Assembly (NCBI GenBank): GCA_947346365.1
Contig: CANAAV010000010.1
Coordinates: forward strand, 1-64,000
Reading direction: 5' to 3'
Origin: an uncultured Flavonifractor sp.
GTDB taxonomy: Bacteria; Bacillota; Clostridia; Oscillospirales; Oscillospiraceae
Length of the DNA: 64,000 nucleotides
Each line of letters opens with the position of its first letter. Positions within the stretch are counted from its first letter, which is position 1. The notes beneath the pieces are model-generated. The model made no database searches and was not told the origin of the DNA. It saw only the letters and a list, made by a program, of their open reading frames with translations. A program made the position numbers and the translations under genes. Shown here one piece after another: positions 33,397-42,043 of this stretch.

Positions 33397-34374
33397 ATGA
33401 TACACAGCGTGAACCTCACGCTCTGCCCCGCCGCCGGTGCGGAGTACGGTGGGTGGGAAGGCCTGCGCCGGGAGCTGGAAGAGCTGGGCTGTGACGGAGT
33501 GGAGGGCATTTGGGGCGGCGGGGAAATACCCGATGATTTTCCCAAAGAGCTGCTGGGGGGCTACCATCTGACCTTTTTCCCGGATTGGCTGGACTTTTAC
33601 CGGGAGGACCGAAAAGCCCTGCTGGACAAATACGGGGACATGGCGACGGTCCGCCGCTTTTACGGAGGCGTGGGCCGGGAGACCCTCATGAGCCTCTACC
33701 GGGCGGACTTAGACCGGGCGGAGGCGCTGGGTGCCCGGTACGTGGTGTTTCACGTGTCTGACGTGTCCATTGTGGAGGGGTATACCTACCGGTGGCTCCA
33801 TCGGAACCGGGAGGTGATTGACGCCTCGATTGAAGTAATCAATCAGCTCCTGGAGGGACGCCCACATACCTTTGCTTTTCTGATGGAAAACCAGTGGTGG
33901 CCGGGCTTTACCTTCACCGAGCCAGAGGAGACCGCCCGGCTGCTGGAGGGGGTGCGCTATCCCGGCAAGGGACTGCTTTTGGACACAGGGCATCTGATGA
34001 ACGCGAACCTGGATCTGCAGACCCAGGCGGAGGGGGCCGCTTTCATTGCAGAAATGCTCCGCCGCCACGGCAATCTGTGCCGCTGTATCCGGGGGGTGCA
34101 TCTGCACCAGTCCCTCAGCGGGGCCTATGTCCGCGCGAATACCGGACAGCTGCCGCCGGACTTGCCGGAGGACTGCGTGGAGCGCTTTGGCGTCAGCTAT
34201 AGACACATTTTGCAGGTGGACCGGCACCGGCCCTGGACCGACCCGGCGATTTTGCCGGTACTGGAAAAAATTTCCCCGGATTTTCTCACCCACGAGCTTC
34301 AGGCGGGAAGCAGAGAGGAGCGGCGGCGGGCGGTGAGCGTGCAGCGGGCGCTGTTGGCCTCCGGCGGATTTTAG
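33397..34374 (+). CDS. TIM-barrel sugar phosphate isomerase/epimerase-like protein (AP-endonuclease 2 superfamily)
   Basis: 325 residues. The xylose-isomerase-like TIM barrel shows metal-ligand segments typical of the family: VVFHVSD, FLMENQWW (Glu), LLLDTGHLMNA (Asp, His), IRGVHLHQS (His) and DFLTHELQAG (Glu). Substrate unknown. It starts 10 bp after the P-type-like gene, so it is probably co-transcribed with it. The TAG stop coincides with the left end of a repeat (TAGGCCCTG). Confidence 0.82.
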   Translation: MIHSVNLTLCPAAGAEYGGWEGLRRELEELGCDGVEGIWGGGEIPDDFPKELLGGYHLTFFPDWLDFYREDRKALLDKYGDMATVRRFYGGVGRETLMSLYRADLDRAEALGARYVVFHVSDVSIVEGYTYRWLHRNREVIDASIEVINQLLEGRPHTFAFLMENQWWPGFTFTEPEETARLLEGVRYPGKGLLLDTGHLMNANLDLQTQAEGAAFIAEMLRRHGNLCRCIRGVHLHQSLSGAYVRANTGQLPPDLPEDCVERFGVSYRHILQVDRHRPWTDPAILPVLEKISPDFLTHELQAGSREERRRAVSVQRALLASGGF

Positions 34375-34480
34375 GCCCTGCTTGAATATTGGCAGTGTGT
34401 CCGGCAGTGAGCGGGTTTGCGCCAGATAGGGCAGATTTTCGCAGGAATGTTTCGCGTATTGCGGAAAATTTGACGCAGTA
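34372..34480 (+). repeat. One-ended, diverged relative of the 2891-3053 element
   Basis: TAGGCCCTGCTTGAATATTG parallels TAGGCCTTGTTTGAAAATTG at 2891, and the next bases (GTGTCCGGCAGTGAGCGG versus ACGTCCGAGTGGCGG) also align loosely. No opposite terminal repeat is seen. Confidence 0.5.
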
Positions 34481-34543
34481 TGGTGAAAATATGCTCGGCG
34501 TAATGATTTTATTCGCATCAAAGGGTGACGGAGCAGTAAAAGC

Positions 34544-34588
34544 AAAAAGGCCGCCGCCTGTCCTGTAAGGACGGGCGGCGGCCTTTTT
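34544..34588. terminator. Bidirectional terminator
   Basis: AAAAAGGCCGCCGCC and GGCGGCGGCCTTTTT enclose an inner TGTCC/GGAC pairing. It lies between convergent genes. Confidence 0.85.
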
Positions 34589-34619
34589 ATGTATTCGCTG
34601 GGTCGCGGCCGACAAAGGG

Positions 34620-35333
34620 TCAGCCCACGTTATAGTCGATGACCCGGTTGTCAAAGCTGAGGAAGTCGTTGTTGGGAATTTCCCAAACGTCGTCAGAATT
34701 CAGCTTGACCTGGACCATGACGGTCTCTGGCTCCATATATCCGGCCTTGGGCAGCATCTCGCGGGTCAGGTCGATGCACATGCGGGCATAGGCTGCGTCA
34801 AAGCCGTCGATCAGAGCGTCAATCTCCGCCTCGGTCATGTTCTCCATGTCCGGATCCCCATAGGTCTCCACAAAGGCCTGCACGGCAGGAGAGGTGGGTT
34901 CTTCCTTCTCTATCTCCTCATAGACCAGGTGGAAAATATCAATGGGCTCAACCGTGACCTGAATGGCAAAGGTCTCGTCGTTGACCTTGGTAGCGGGCTC
35001 CAGGGAGTACTTGGACATGGCGTAGATGTCCTTGTACAGCGCCATGGTGTCGTCCAGCAGCTCGCCGGAGAGATCCTCGATCTCAAAGAAGCTGGCGAAG
35101 ACGTTGGACTCCGCCTCCAGATTGCCCAGGTAGATCTCCTCAGCCTCGCTCTCCGTACCCTCCACCATTTCCAGGAAATCGGGATCAAACTTGCCCAGGT
35201 AGTTCTCGTCCAGCACGCCCTGGACATACTTGGTAGCGTCAAATTTGCTCAGCCCGCCGCCGCAGGCGGACAGGCTGGCGGCCAGGCACAGGGTCAGAGC
35301 GGCGGCAAGGATGTGTTTTGTAAAACGGTTCAT
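34620..35333 (-). CDS. DUF5105-like secreted lipoprotein of unknown function
   Basis: 237 residues. Signal peptide with lipobox LSAC (Cys ~24), then an acidic helical domain (KYVQGVLDENYLGKFDPDFL; EIEDLSGELLDDTMALYKDI; TVEPIDIFHLVYEEIEKEE). The pattern of a TKYVxGxLDxxY opening and a VxPIDI strand resembles small Firmicute lipoproteins of the DUF5105 kind; this is a loose match. ATG 35333 is preceded by AAGGAGA at ~11 nt. No adjacent partner suggests a job. Confidence 0.7.
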   Translation of the reverse strand: MNRFTKHILAAALTLCLAASLSACGGGLSKFDATKYVQGVLDENYLGKFDPDFLEMVEGTESEAEEIYLGNLEAESNVFASFFEIEDLSGELLDDTMALYKDIYAMSKYSLEPATKVNDETFAIQVTVEPIDIFHLVYEEIEKEEPTSPAVQAFVETYGDPDMENMTEAEIDALIDGFDAAYARMCIDLTREMLPKAGYMEPETVMVQVKLNSDDVWEIPNNDFLSFDNRVIDYNVG

Positions 35334-35461
35334 GATTAGTGTCTCTCCTTCTCTGAATTTTGGTTGAATATTTTGTATGCGCGCGAACGCGCAGAACAAA
35401 CGTTGCCGCGGCAAAGCGCCGCCTGCGGGAAAATAGAGCGCTTATCCGCAGGTGACAGAAC

Positions 35462-36103
35462 TCAGCCGCCTTCCTCCCCGCCTTCTCCGGTCAGCTCGCC
35501 CAGATACTTGTAGACGGTATAGCGAGAGACTTGGAGGCGCTTGGCGACAAAGGGTACAGATTTTCGGTAAGAAAAGGCGTTTTTTTGATCCAGCAGTGCG
35601 ATAATTTTCATCCGATCCTTCTTGTTAAGGGCGCTGACCGGCTTGCCCACGGCCGCCAGGCACTCGTCCAGAATATCGCCCAGCCCGCTCTCTCCGCCCC
35701 GCCACAGGGCGCTTTGCAGATCGGCCTGGGCGCTCATCAGGTCCACTAAAATCCGGTTGGCATAGACCAGAGAGGAGTAGTCAAAATTGATGCCCAGGGC
35801 CAGATTGTAGTCCTCGCCGATCAGGTGGAAGGTGCTGCTTTTGACCTGCTGTCCGGAGGGGGTGGTGGCGTAAAGGTTGACCAGATCGGTTACCAGGGTG
35901 TTCTGATCCAGCTCCCGGGCAGTGCCCAGAATATCCAAAGTAGAGCCCACCTCGCGGCCCGACACATGCCCGTTGTAGATGGCCAGAATGGGGTGGCTGG
36001 GATCTCCCATGTCGTGGACCAGCGTCTCGCAGGTAGAGCCAAACATCTCTGCGATACCGCGGGCCGTACGGTCCAAAAATTCAAATGCTTCCTCCCGCCC
36101 CAT
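35462..36103 (-). CDS. YheO-like PAS/HTH transcriptional regulator
   Basis: 213 residues: N-terminal YheO PAS-like domain (~5-115; TCETLVHDMGDPSHPILAIY) and C-terminal helix-turn-helix (KSVPFVAKRLQVSRYTVYKY at ~180-199), the usual architecture and length. Ligand unknown. ATG 36103 follows GGGAGGG. Its 5' region is shared with the divergently oriented stalk/deacetylase-like gene, and the long palindrome there could be its operator. Confidence 0.88.
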   Translation of the reverse strand: MGREEAFEFLDRTARGIAEMFGSTCETLVHDMGDPSHPILAIYNGHVSGREVGSTLDILGTARELDQNTLVTDLVNLYATTPSGQQVKSSTFHLIGEDYNLALGINFDYSSLVYANRILVDLMSAQADLQSALWRGGESGLGDILDECLAAVGKPVSALNKKDRMKIIALLDQKNAFSYRKSVPFVAKRLQVSRYTVYKYLGELTGEGGEEGG

Positions 36104-36206
36104 GCCGGGCTTCCCTCCCCCTTATTGTTACGAAAGCTATTTTACTATGGATGAATGGAAAAAGCAAGGTGTTTACACAAAAGGATACCTGCAAATAGGG
36201 AACGCC

Positions 36207-36258
36207 TTGCCGCGAACGAAGGCGTGTGGTATAATAGCCGCAGAGCGGCTATTATACC
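36207..36258 (+). promoter_or_regulatory. Promoter with a 14-bp perfect inverted repeat over the -10 box
   Basis: TTGCCG, 17 bp, TATAAT (36230-36235). The -10 box lies inside the dyad GGTATAATAGCCGC AGA GCGGCTATTATACC (36228-36258). A partial copy of the dyad recurs at 36345-36365. The position suits a repressor operator or a leader hairpin. Confidence 0.6.
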
Positions 36259-36429
36259 ATGAGACAGGCACGATTCGCTCCCCGGCTGTGCCGGGAACCG
36301 CGAACGATGCCAATCTGCTATAAACCGCTCCGCGTTGATAGTAGAATAACCGCAGAGCGGCTATTTTGTCTGGGGATTGGACGGGGTTCTTGCCCCGGCC
36401 GGGACGGGGAGAGCGGGGGAGGAAAGAAC

Positions 36430-37608
36430 ATGCGAACACAGCTGCGGCGGTTTACCGCCTGCCTGCTGGCGGCGGCGCTGGCGGTGTGCCTGCTGCCGGC
36501 GGGATCGGCCTCCACCGAGGGGGCGGTATTTCAGATGGTGGTCAACGACCGGTTTTTGGAGATGAATGCCGCTACGATGCCCTTTCGCTCGGAGGGAATC
36601 CCCTATGTCCCGTATATTGTGTTCGACTGGAACGTGACCGGGGTACGCTTTGGCATATCCAGCTTTGTCACCCAGACGGACGGCGAATATACCCTGACGC
36701 TGTACAGCATCGGCGGCACGCTGCGTTTTGACCTGCTGAAAGGGACCTGCGAGGACCCCAATGCAGGCGAGGCTATGAACATGCGGGCAATCAGCCGCAA
36801 CGGGATGATTTTTGTGCCCCTGGGGGGCGTATGCCGGTATTTTGGACTCTCCAGCGACCTGACTCCCACTTCTTACGGTACGCTGCTGCGTATTGTCAAC
36901 GGACAGCAGAGCTATGACACGAACAAATTTATTGAGGTGGCCACCACCACCGGGCGGCTGCAGGAGCGGTATAACAACTATATCCGGGGCCAGGGGACCG
37001 CAGCCACTGCCGCCCCTTCTGCGCCGGCCAGTCCCACCCCGGACGGCGGAGAAGGCGGGCCGGATAAACAGGGGGTACGGCTGTACCTGGCGTTTGAATG
37101 CGGAGACACGGAAGGGCTGGAGAGCATTTTGACCACGCTGGAGCGCGGCCGTATTCAGGCGCTTTTCCTGTTCCGGCCAGAAGATCTGGCGGAGCAGGAT
37201 GGGCTGGTCCGTCAAGTGGTGGGCTCCGGCCACAGCGTGGGGCTGATGGTCCCCGGCGAGAGCGGGGAAGCGGCGCTGGCGGCGCTGCGGCAGGGGAGCG
37301 GGGTACTGGAACGGGCGGCCCGCCTGCGCACCCACACGGCGTCGGCGGAGGGTGCCTCCAGCGAGACGGCAGAGGCGCTGAGACAGGCGGGCTGGGCCTG
37401 CTGGATCGGCAACGTGAACGGGCTGCCCGACGGGCGGGGACAGGCCGCCCGGGGGAGCGCGGTGTTGGAGGACGCCCAGGCCCGGCGGGGGAGCGTCTAT
37501 ATCACACTGGACGCGGGCAGGGCGTCCGCCGGGGTGCTCAGCTATATTTTGCCACGGCTGCGGAGCGAGGGCTACAGTATCCGTCCGGCGGTGGAGACGC
37601 AGCTGTAG
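36430..37608 (+). CDS. Secreted stalk-domain protein with degenerate NodB-like deacetylase fold
   Basis: 392 residues. Signal peptide (RFTACLLAAALAVCLLPAGS), then a copper-amine-oxidase-like N-terminal repeat domain (~28-165, with SRNGMIFVPLGGVCRYFGL), an Ala/Pro linker, and a C-terminal domain shaped like polysaccharide deacetylases (RLYLAFECGDTEGLESILTT; LVRQVVGSGHSVGLM). The catalytic TFDDGP is AFECGD and the H-x3-H metal pair is reduced to one His, so it is probably non-catalytic and may bind glycans. GGGGGAGG precedes ATG 36430. Confidence 0.72.
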   Translation: MRTQLRRFTACLLAAALAVCLLPAGSASTEGAVFQMVVNDRFLEMNAATMPFRSEGIPYVPYIVFDWNVTGVRFGISSFVTQTDGEYTLTLYSIGGTLRFDLLKGTCEDPNAGEAMNMRAISRNGMIFVPLGGVCRYFGLSSDLTPTSYGTLLRIVNGQQSYDTNKFIEVATTTGRLQERYNNYIRGQGTAATAAPSAPASPTPDGGEGGPDKQGVRLYLAFECGDTEGLESILTTLERGRIQALFLFRPEDLAEQDGLVRQVVGSGHSVGLMVPGESGEAALAALRQGSGVLERAARLRTHTASAEGASSETAEALRQAGWACWIGNVNGLPDGRGQAARGSAVLEDAQARRGSVYITLDAGRASAGVLSYILPRLRSEGYSIRPAVETQL

Positions 37609-37623
37609 CGGGGAGGAATATAG

Positions 37624-37968
37624 ATGCGTAGGGTAAATTTAGAGCATGCCGCCCCGGCAGAGGGGGCAGAGGCAGAATGCCGCGTAAAAAAACTGACAGG
37701 CCACCTGTGGGCGCGGCTGATGGAGCTGGAGGAGGACGGCCTGCGGGTGCTCTCTCCGACGGATGCCCAAGCGGGGGCGGGGATGGTGCTGGCGGCGGTT
37801 CCCGGCCGGGACGGCCAGGAATTTGTCCGGCGCCTGCGGCGGGATTGGGGGGTTTTGTGCGCCGGCACCCCCCAAGGGGCGGTATGCTTCTACCTGGGGC
37901 CGGAGCACAGCTTTGAGGAGCTGGACTATGTGCAGGACGTGGTGTATAAGCTGCTGCTGCAAAACTGA
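37624..37968 (+). CDS. Small protein resembling the C-terminal domain of class V aminotransferases
   Basis: 114 residues. Residues ~50-112 (MVLAAVPGRDGQEFVRRLRR, GVLCAGTPQGAVCFYLGPEH, SFEELDYVQDVVYKLL) have the layout of the small C-terminal domain of cysteine desulfurase/SerC-like PLP enzymes, but the PLP-binding large domain is absent and no lysine site can be present. It could be a stand-alone regulatory domain or an old fragment; the good ribosome site (GGGGAGG) argues for expression. It follows the pseudo-deacetylase by 15 bp. Confidence 0.55.
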   Translation: MRRVNLEHAAPAEGAEAECRVKKLTGHLWARLMELEEDGLRVLSPTDAQAGAGMVLAAVPGRDGQEFVRRLRRDWGVLCAGTPQGAVCFYLGPEHSFEELDYVQDVVYKLLLQN

Positions 37969-38016
37969 AGCAGGCCGTGTTTCCCGGCAGGATACAGCTT
38001 ATTGCGCAGATAGCGG

Positions 38017-38044
38017 GAGCGGGGACCCATTAGGGTCCCCGCTC
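38017..38044. terminator. Hairpin between convergent genes
   Basis: GAGCGGGGACCC ATTA GGGTCCCCGCTC, 12-bp perfect stem, just beyond hydA on the minus strand. Confidence 0.7.
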
Positions 38045-38054
38045 AGCGTATAAA

Positions 38055-39815
38055 TTAGGAATCGGTGCGGTATTTCTGCTGCTTGATATAGGTGCAGTGG
38101 AGCAGGTCGTGGGCCTTATGCCCGCCGGGCTCCCCTAGGAAGTCCTGATAGACCGTCTGGACAATGGGGTTTTCGTGGCTGCGGCGGTAGGGCATATCCG
38201 CGTCCTGCGCGTACAAAGCAGCGGCGCGCAGGCCCTTCAAATCAGTAAAGTTGCGCACGTCGGCGTGCTGAATGGGCTGTCCGCCGCCGTTGATACAGCC
38301 GCCGGGGCAGGCCATGAACTCGATGAAGTCGAAATGCAGCTTGCCGCTGCGTACTCCGTCCAGCACCCGCTTGACATTGTGCAGGCCGGAAGCGGCGCAC
38401 ACCCGTACGGTCCGGCCGGGCAGTTCATAGCTGGCCTCCTTGACGCCCTCCATGCCCCGGACCTCATGGTATTCCAGCGGGGCCATGCCCGCGCCGGTGA
38501 GCTTTTCCACCACAGTGCGCAGAGCGGCCTCCATCACGCCGCCGGAGGCGCCGAAAATAGTGGCGGCTCCGGTGGAGACCCCCAGCATTTCGTCGAACTG
38601 GCCATCAGGCAGATGGTCAAACAGCAGTCCGGCCTGGGTAATCATGCGCCCCAGCTCCCGGGTGGTCAGAGAGATGTCCACCGGCATACAGCCGTTGGGC
38701 AGGCGCTGTTCCTCCCGCTTGACCTCGTACTTTTTGGCGGTACAGGGCATGACAGACACCACGAAGATGTCCTCCGGGTCAATGCCGGCCTTTTCGGCGT
38801 AATAGGTTTTGACCAGGCTGCCGAACATCTGCTGGGGAGATTTGCAGGAGGAGACATAGGGCAGCATATCGGGGGCGTGCTGCTCCATATAGCGGATCCA
38901 GCCGGGGGAACAGGAGGTGATCAGAGGCAGCTCCCCGCCGTTTTCCAGGCGGTGGAGAAATTCCGTGCCCTCCTCCATGATGGTGAAGTCGGCGGCGGTG
39001 TCCACATCAAATACCTTGTCAAAGCCCAGACGGCGCAGAGCGGAGACCATCTTGCCCTCCACATTGCTGCCCACAGGCATTCCGAAGCACTCGCCCAAAG
39101 TGACCCGGATGGAGGGAGCGGGACCCACCACTACGTGCTTTTTGGGATCGGCCAGAGCGGCGAGGACTTTGCCGGTGTCGTCCCGCTCCTGAAGAGCGCC
39201 GGTGGGGCAGGCCACAATGCACTGTCCACAGGAGACACAGTCTACCTCGTTTAGGTCCCGGTCGAAGGCGCAGCCGATGTGGGTGGCGAAGCCCCGGTCG
39301 TTGGGGCCGATGACCCCGACCTCCTGGGTCTTGCGGCACACGGCGACGCACCGGCGGCACAGGACGCACTTAGAGTTATCCCGCACTAGGTGCAGGGCGG
39401 AATCCTCAATTTGGGGGGGCAGGTCGTCGTTGGCGTAGCGCACCGCGTCGATGTTCATGTCGCTGGCCAGCTGGCGCAGCTCGCAGTGAGAATTGCGGGC
39501 GCAGGTGAGACAGTCCATCCGGTGGTTGGACAAAATCAGCTCCAGGGTCAGCCGACGGGATTTGCGGACCCGTTCGGTGTTGGTATACACCTCCATGCCC
39601 TCGCTGACCGGATAGACGCAGGAAGCCACCAGGCTCCGGGCCCCCTTGACCTCCACCACGCAGATGCGGCAGGCGCCGATCTCGTTGATGCCCTTCAGGA
39701 AGCACAGGGAGGGGATGTTGAAGCCCGCGGAACGGGCCGCCTCCAGCACTGTGGTCCCGGCGGGAACGGTGACGGGGATGTCGTTAATATGTAAAGATAC
39801 CATTTTGCTGTCCAT
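38055..39815 (-). CDS. hydA: [FeFe] hydrogenase catalytic subunit of the bifurcating HydABC complex
   Basis: 586 residues. N-terminal 2Fe-2S domain (Cys 38, 49, 52, 66), His/Cys-ligated 4Fe-4S (CLTCARNSHC), two 4Fe-4S clusters (CVLCRRCVAVC; CVSCGQCIVACP), then the H-cluster domain with L1 TSCSPGW, L2 MPCTAKKYE, L3 EFMACPGGCINGGG and a small-subunit-like C-terminus. It reduces protons or oxidises H2, exchanging electrons with NADH and ferredoxin through HydB/HydC. Ser stands where many enzymes have TSCCPGW. GGGAGGGAG precedes the ATG; 15 bp after hydB. Confidence 0.95.
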   Translation of the reverse strand: MDSKMVSLHINDIPVTVPAGTTVLEAARSAGFNIPSLCFLKGINEIGACRICVVEVKGARSLVASCVYPVSEGMEVYTNTERVRKSRRLTLELILSNHRMDCLTCARNSHCELRQLASDMNIDAVRYANDDLPPQIEDSALHLVRDNSKCVLCRRCVAVCRKTQEVGVIGPNDRGFATHIGCAFDRDLNEVDCVSCGQCIVACPTGALQERDDTGKVLAALADPKKHVVVGPAPSIRVTLGECFGMPVGSNVEGKMVSALRRLGFDKVFDVDTAADFTIMEEGTEFLHRLENGGELPLITSCSPGWIRYMEQHAPDMLPYVSSCKSPQQMFGSLVKTYYAEKAGIDPEDIFVVSVMPCTAKKYEVKREEQRLPNGCMPVDISLTTRELGRMITQAGLLFDHLPDGQFDEMLGVSTGAATIFGASGGVMEAALRTVVEKLTGAGMAPLEYHEVRGMEGVKEASYELPGRTVRVCAASGLHNVKRVLDGVRSGKLHFDFIEFMACPGGCINGGGQPIQHADVRNFTDLKGLRAAALYAQDADMPYRRSHENPIVQTVYQDFLGEPGGHKAHDLLHCTYIKQQKYRTDS

Positions 39816-39830
39816 GTCCGTCTCCCTCCC

Positions 39831-41633
39831 TTACTGTTTTTGGATGGCGTCAAAGCGGCACTGGTCCATACACGCGCCGCACTTGATGCACTTGGACTGG
39901 TTGATAGTGTGGGGAGCGCGAACCGCCCCCTCAATGGCCCCGGTGGGACAGCTGCGGGCGCAGCGGGTGCAGCCCTTGCACTTGACCGGGTCCACGGTGT
40001 AGCGGATCAGGGCCTTACATACTCCGGCGGGGCAGCGCTTTTCGTATACATGGGCCTCATACTCGTCCCGGAAGTGCTTCAGGGTGGAGAGCACCGGGTT
40101 GGGGGCGGTCTGCCCCAGGCCGCATAGGGCGGACTGCTTGATGTGCTCGCACAGCTCCTCCAGAGCGTCCAGGTCCTCGGGTTCCCCGTTGCCCTCGCAG
40201 ATCTTGTTCAGCAGGCCCAGCAGGCGCTTGGTGCCGATCCGGCAGGGGGAGCACTTGCCGCAGGATTCGTCCACAATAAACTCCAGGAAGAACTTGGCGA
40301 TGTCCACCATGCAGTTGTCCTCATCCATAATGATGAGGCCGCCGGAGCCCATCATGGAGCCGATGGCGCCCAGAGACTCATAGTCGATGGGTGTGTCAAT
40401 CAGGCTGGCGGGGATGCAGCCGCCGGAGGGGCCGCCGGTCTGGGCGGCCTTAAATTTCTTGCCGTTGGGTACGCCGCCGCCAATGTCCTCCACCACGGTG
40501 CGCAGGGTGGTGCCCATGGGAATCTCTACCAGACCGGTATTGGTGATCTTGCCGCCCAGGGCAAAGACCTTGGTGCCCTTGCTTTTTTCCGTGCCGATGG
40601 CGGCAAACTTGTCCGCGCCGTTGTTGAAAATCCAGGTGATATTGGCATAGGTCTCCACATTGTTGAGCAGAGTGGGCCGGTCAAACAGGCCCTTCACCGC
40701 CGGGAAGGGCGGGCGGGTCTTGGGCTCGCCGCGCATACCCTCGATGGAGCGCATCAGAGCGGTCTCCTCGCCGCAGACAAAGGCGCCCGCGCCCAGGCGG
40801 AGCTCCAGGTCAAAGTCAAAGCCGGACTCGAAGATATTGCTGCCCAGCAGGCCGTATTCCTTGGCCTGCTGAATCGCGGTCTCCAGCCGTTTCACGGCGA
40901 TGGGATATTCTGCCCGGACGTAAATATAGCCCTGATGGGCTCCCACCGCATAGCCGGCGATGGTCATGGCCTCAATGACGCTGTGTGGGTCGCCCTCCAG
41001 CACGGAGCGGTCCATAAACGCGCCGGGGTCACCCTCGTCGGCGTTGCAGCAGACAAATTTTACCCCGTCGGGGGAGACGGCGTCGTAAGTGAACTGCCAT
41101 TTCTGCCCGGTGGGGAAGCCGGCGCCGCCCCGGCCCCGCAGGCCGCTGGCCTTCACGGTATCGATGACCTGCTGGGGGGGAATCTGCTCCGTGAGAATTC
41201 TGCCCAGAGCGGCGTAGCCGTCCACGCCGATGTACTCGTCGATACTCTCCGGGTTGATGACGCCGCAGTTGCGCAGGGCAATCCGCTTCTGGTGCTTGTA
41301 AAACTGAGTCTCGGCCAGGGAGGTTACAGGCCCCTGGTCCTCATCCCCCTTGTGGAGCAGCCGCTTGACAATGCGGCCCTTGACAATATGTTCCGAGACA
41401 ATTTCGGCCACGTCGTCTACGGTCACATGGGTATAGCAGGCCCCCTCGGGGTAGACGGTTACGATGGGACCCAGCGCGCACAGGCCAAAACAGCCCGTAC
41501 GCACCACTTTAGCCTCACGGTCCATGCCGTGCTCCAGCAGCTGGCGCTCAAACTCCGCGATAATCTTAGGACTGTCGGAGGAGGAGCAGCCGGTGCCGGT
41601 ACAGACCAGGATGTGGGAACGGATCATGTTCAT
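39831..41633 (-). CDS. hydB: NADH-binding flavoprotein subunit HydB (NuoF-like)
   Basis: 600 residues. An N-terminal thioredoxin-like 2Fe-2S domain (CTGTGCSSSDS... CFGLCALG), the NuoF core with GLRGRGGAGFPTGQKW (NADH/FMN), CCNADEGDPGAFMDR, the SCGKCSPCRIGTKR 4Fe-4S site, and a C-terminal two-cluster ferredoxin domain (CKGCTRCARSCPTGAI; CIKCGACMDQCRF). It is the site of flavin-based electron bifurcation/confurcation between NADH and ferredoxin. 13 bp separate it from the 2Fe-2S gene upstream. Confidence 0.95.
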   Translation of the reverse strand: MNMIRSHILVCTGTGCSSSDSPKIIAEFERQLLEHGMDREAKVVRTGCFGLCALGPIVTVYPEGACYTHVTVDDVAEIVSEHIVKGRIVKRLLHKGDEDQGPVTSLAETQFYKHQKRIALRNCGVINPESIDEYIGVDGYAALGRILTEQIPPQQVIDTVKASGLRGRGGAGFPTGQKWQFTYDAVSPDGVKFVCCNADEGDPGAFMDRSVLEGDPHSVIEAMTIAGYAVGAHQGYIYVRAEYPIAVKRLETAIQQAKEYGLLGSNIFESGFDFDLELRLGAGAFVCGEETALMRSIEGMRGEPKTRPPFPAVKGLFDRPTLLNNVETYANITWIFNNGADKFAAIGTEKSKGTKVFALGGKITNTGLVEIPMGTTLRTVVEDIGGGVPNGKKFKAAQTGGPSGGCIPASLIDTPIDYESLGAIGSMMGSGGLIIMDEDNCMVDIAKFFLEFIVDESCGKCSPCRIGTKRLLGLLNKICEGNGEPEDLDALEELCEHIKQSALCGLGQTAPNPVLSTLKHFRDEYEAHVYEKRCPAGVCKALIRYTVDPVKCKGCTRCARSCPTGAIEGAVRAPHTINQSKCIKCGACMDQCRFDAIQKQ

Positions 41634-41646
41634 GTGGCTCTCCCTC

Positions 41647-42015
41647 CTATTCCGCCGCGCCGATGGTTAGCTCGGTGACTACCCGGCCGTTGACCAGATG
41701 CTCGCTGACGATGCCGGGCACCTTGTCCGCAGTCATCTTCACATAGGTGACCTTCTCCTGCCCGGGTACGTAGACCTCTACAATGGGCTCCAGCCGGCAT
41801 ACGCCGATGCAGCCGGTCTGGGAGACCGAGATGTTTTTCAGTCCCCGCTTTTCAACCTCTTCCAAAAAGGCGGCCAGCACCGGACGGGCCCCCGCCGCGA
41901 TGCCGCAGGTGGCCATGCCGACGACTACGCGGATACGGTCGTCCCCAGCGTCCCGCAGGTCGATCTGCTTTTGCATCCGGTCCCGGATGGCTTGCAGTTC
42001 CGCTAAACTCTTCAT
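41647..42015 (-). CDS. Thioredoxin-like 2Fe-2S ferredoxin
   Basis: 122 residues with the four-cysteine pattern of thioredoxin-like ferredoxins: VVGMATCGIAAGARPV (first Cys, ~37; the second of the usual Cys pair is replaced by Ala/Gly) and SQTGCIGVCRLEP (~68-80). It parallels the N-terminal domain of HydB (CTGTGC...CFGLC), of which one ligand Cys seems missing here, so cluster binding is uncertain. The stand-alone copy between hydC-HATPase and hydB is conserved in many clostridial hydrogenase operons by my recollection. Confidence 0.85.
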   Translation of the reverse strand: MKSLAELQAIRDRMQKQIDLRDAGDDRIRVVVGMATCGIAAGARPVLAAFLEEVEKRGLKNISVSQTGCIGVCRLEPIVEVYVPGQEKVTYVKMTADKVPGIVSEHLVNGRVVTELTIGAAE

Positions 42016-42043
42016 TCCTTCAACCCCTATCGTTTATGCTAGT

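Noticed and set aside
40143..41678. Long plus-strand open frame opposite hydB
   Set aside because: Antisense shadow of a clear NuoF-like gene; no start site or domain pattern.
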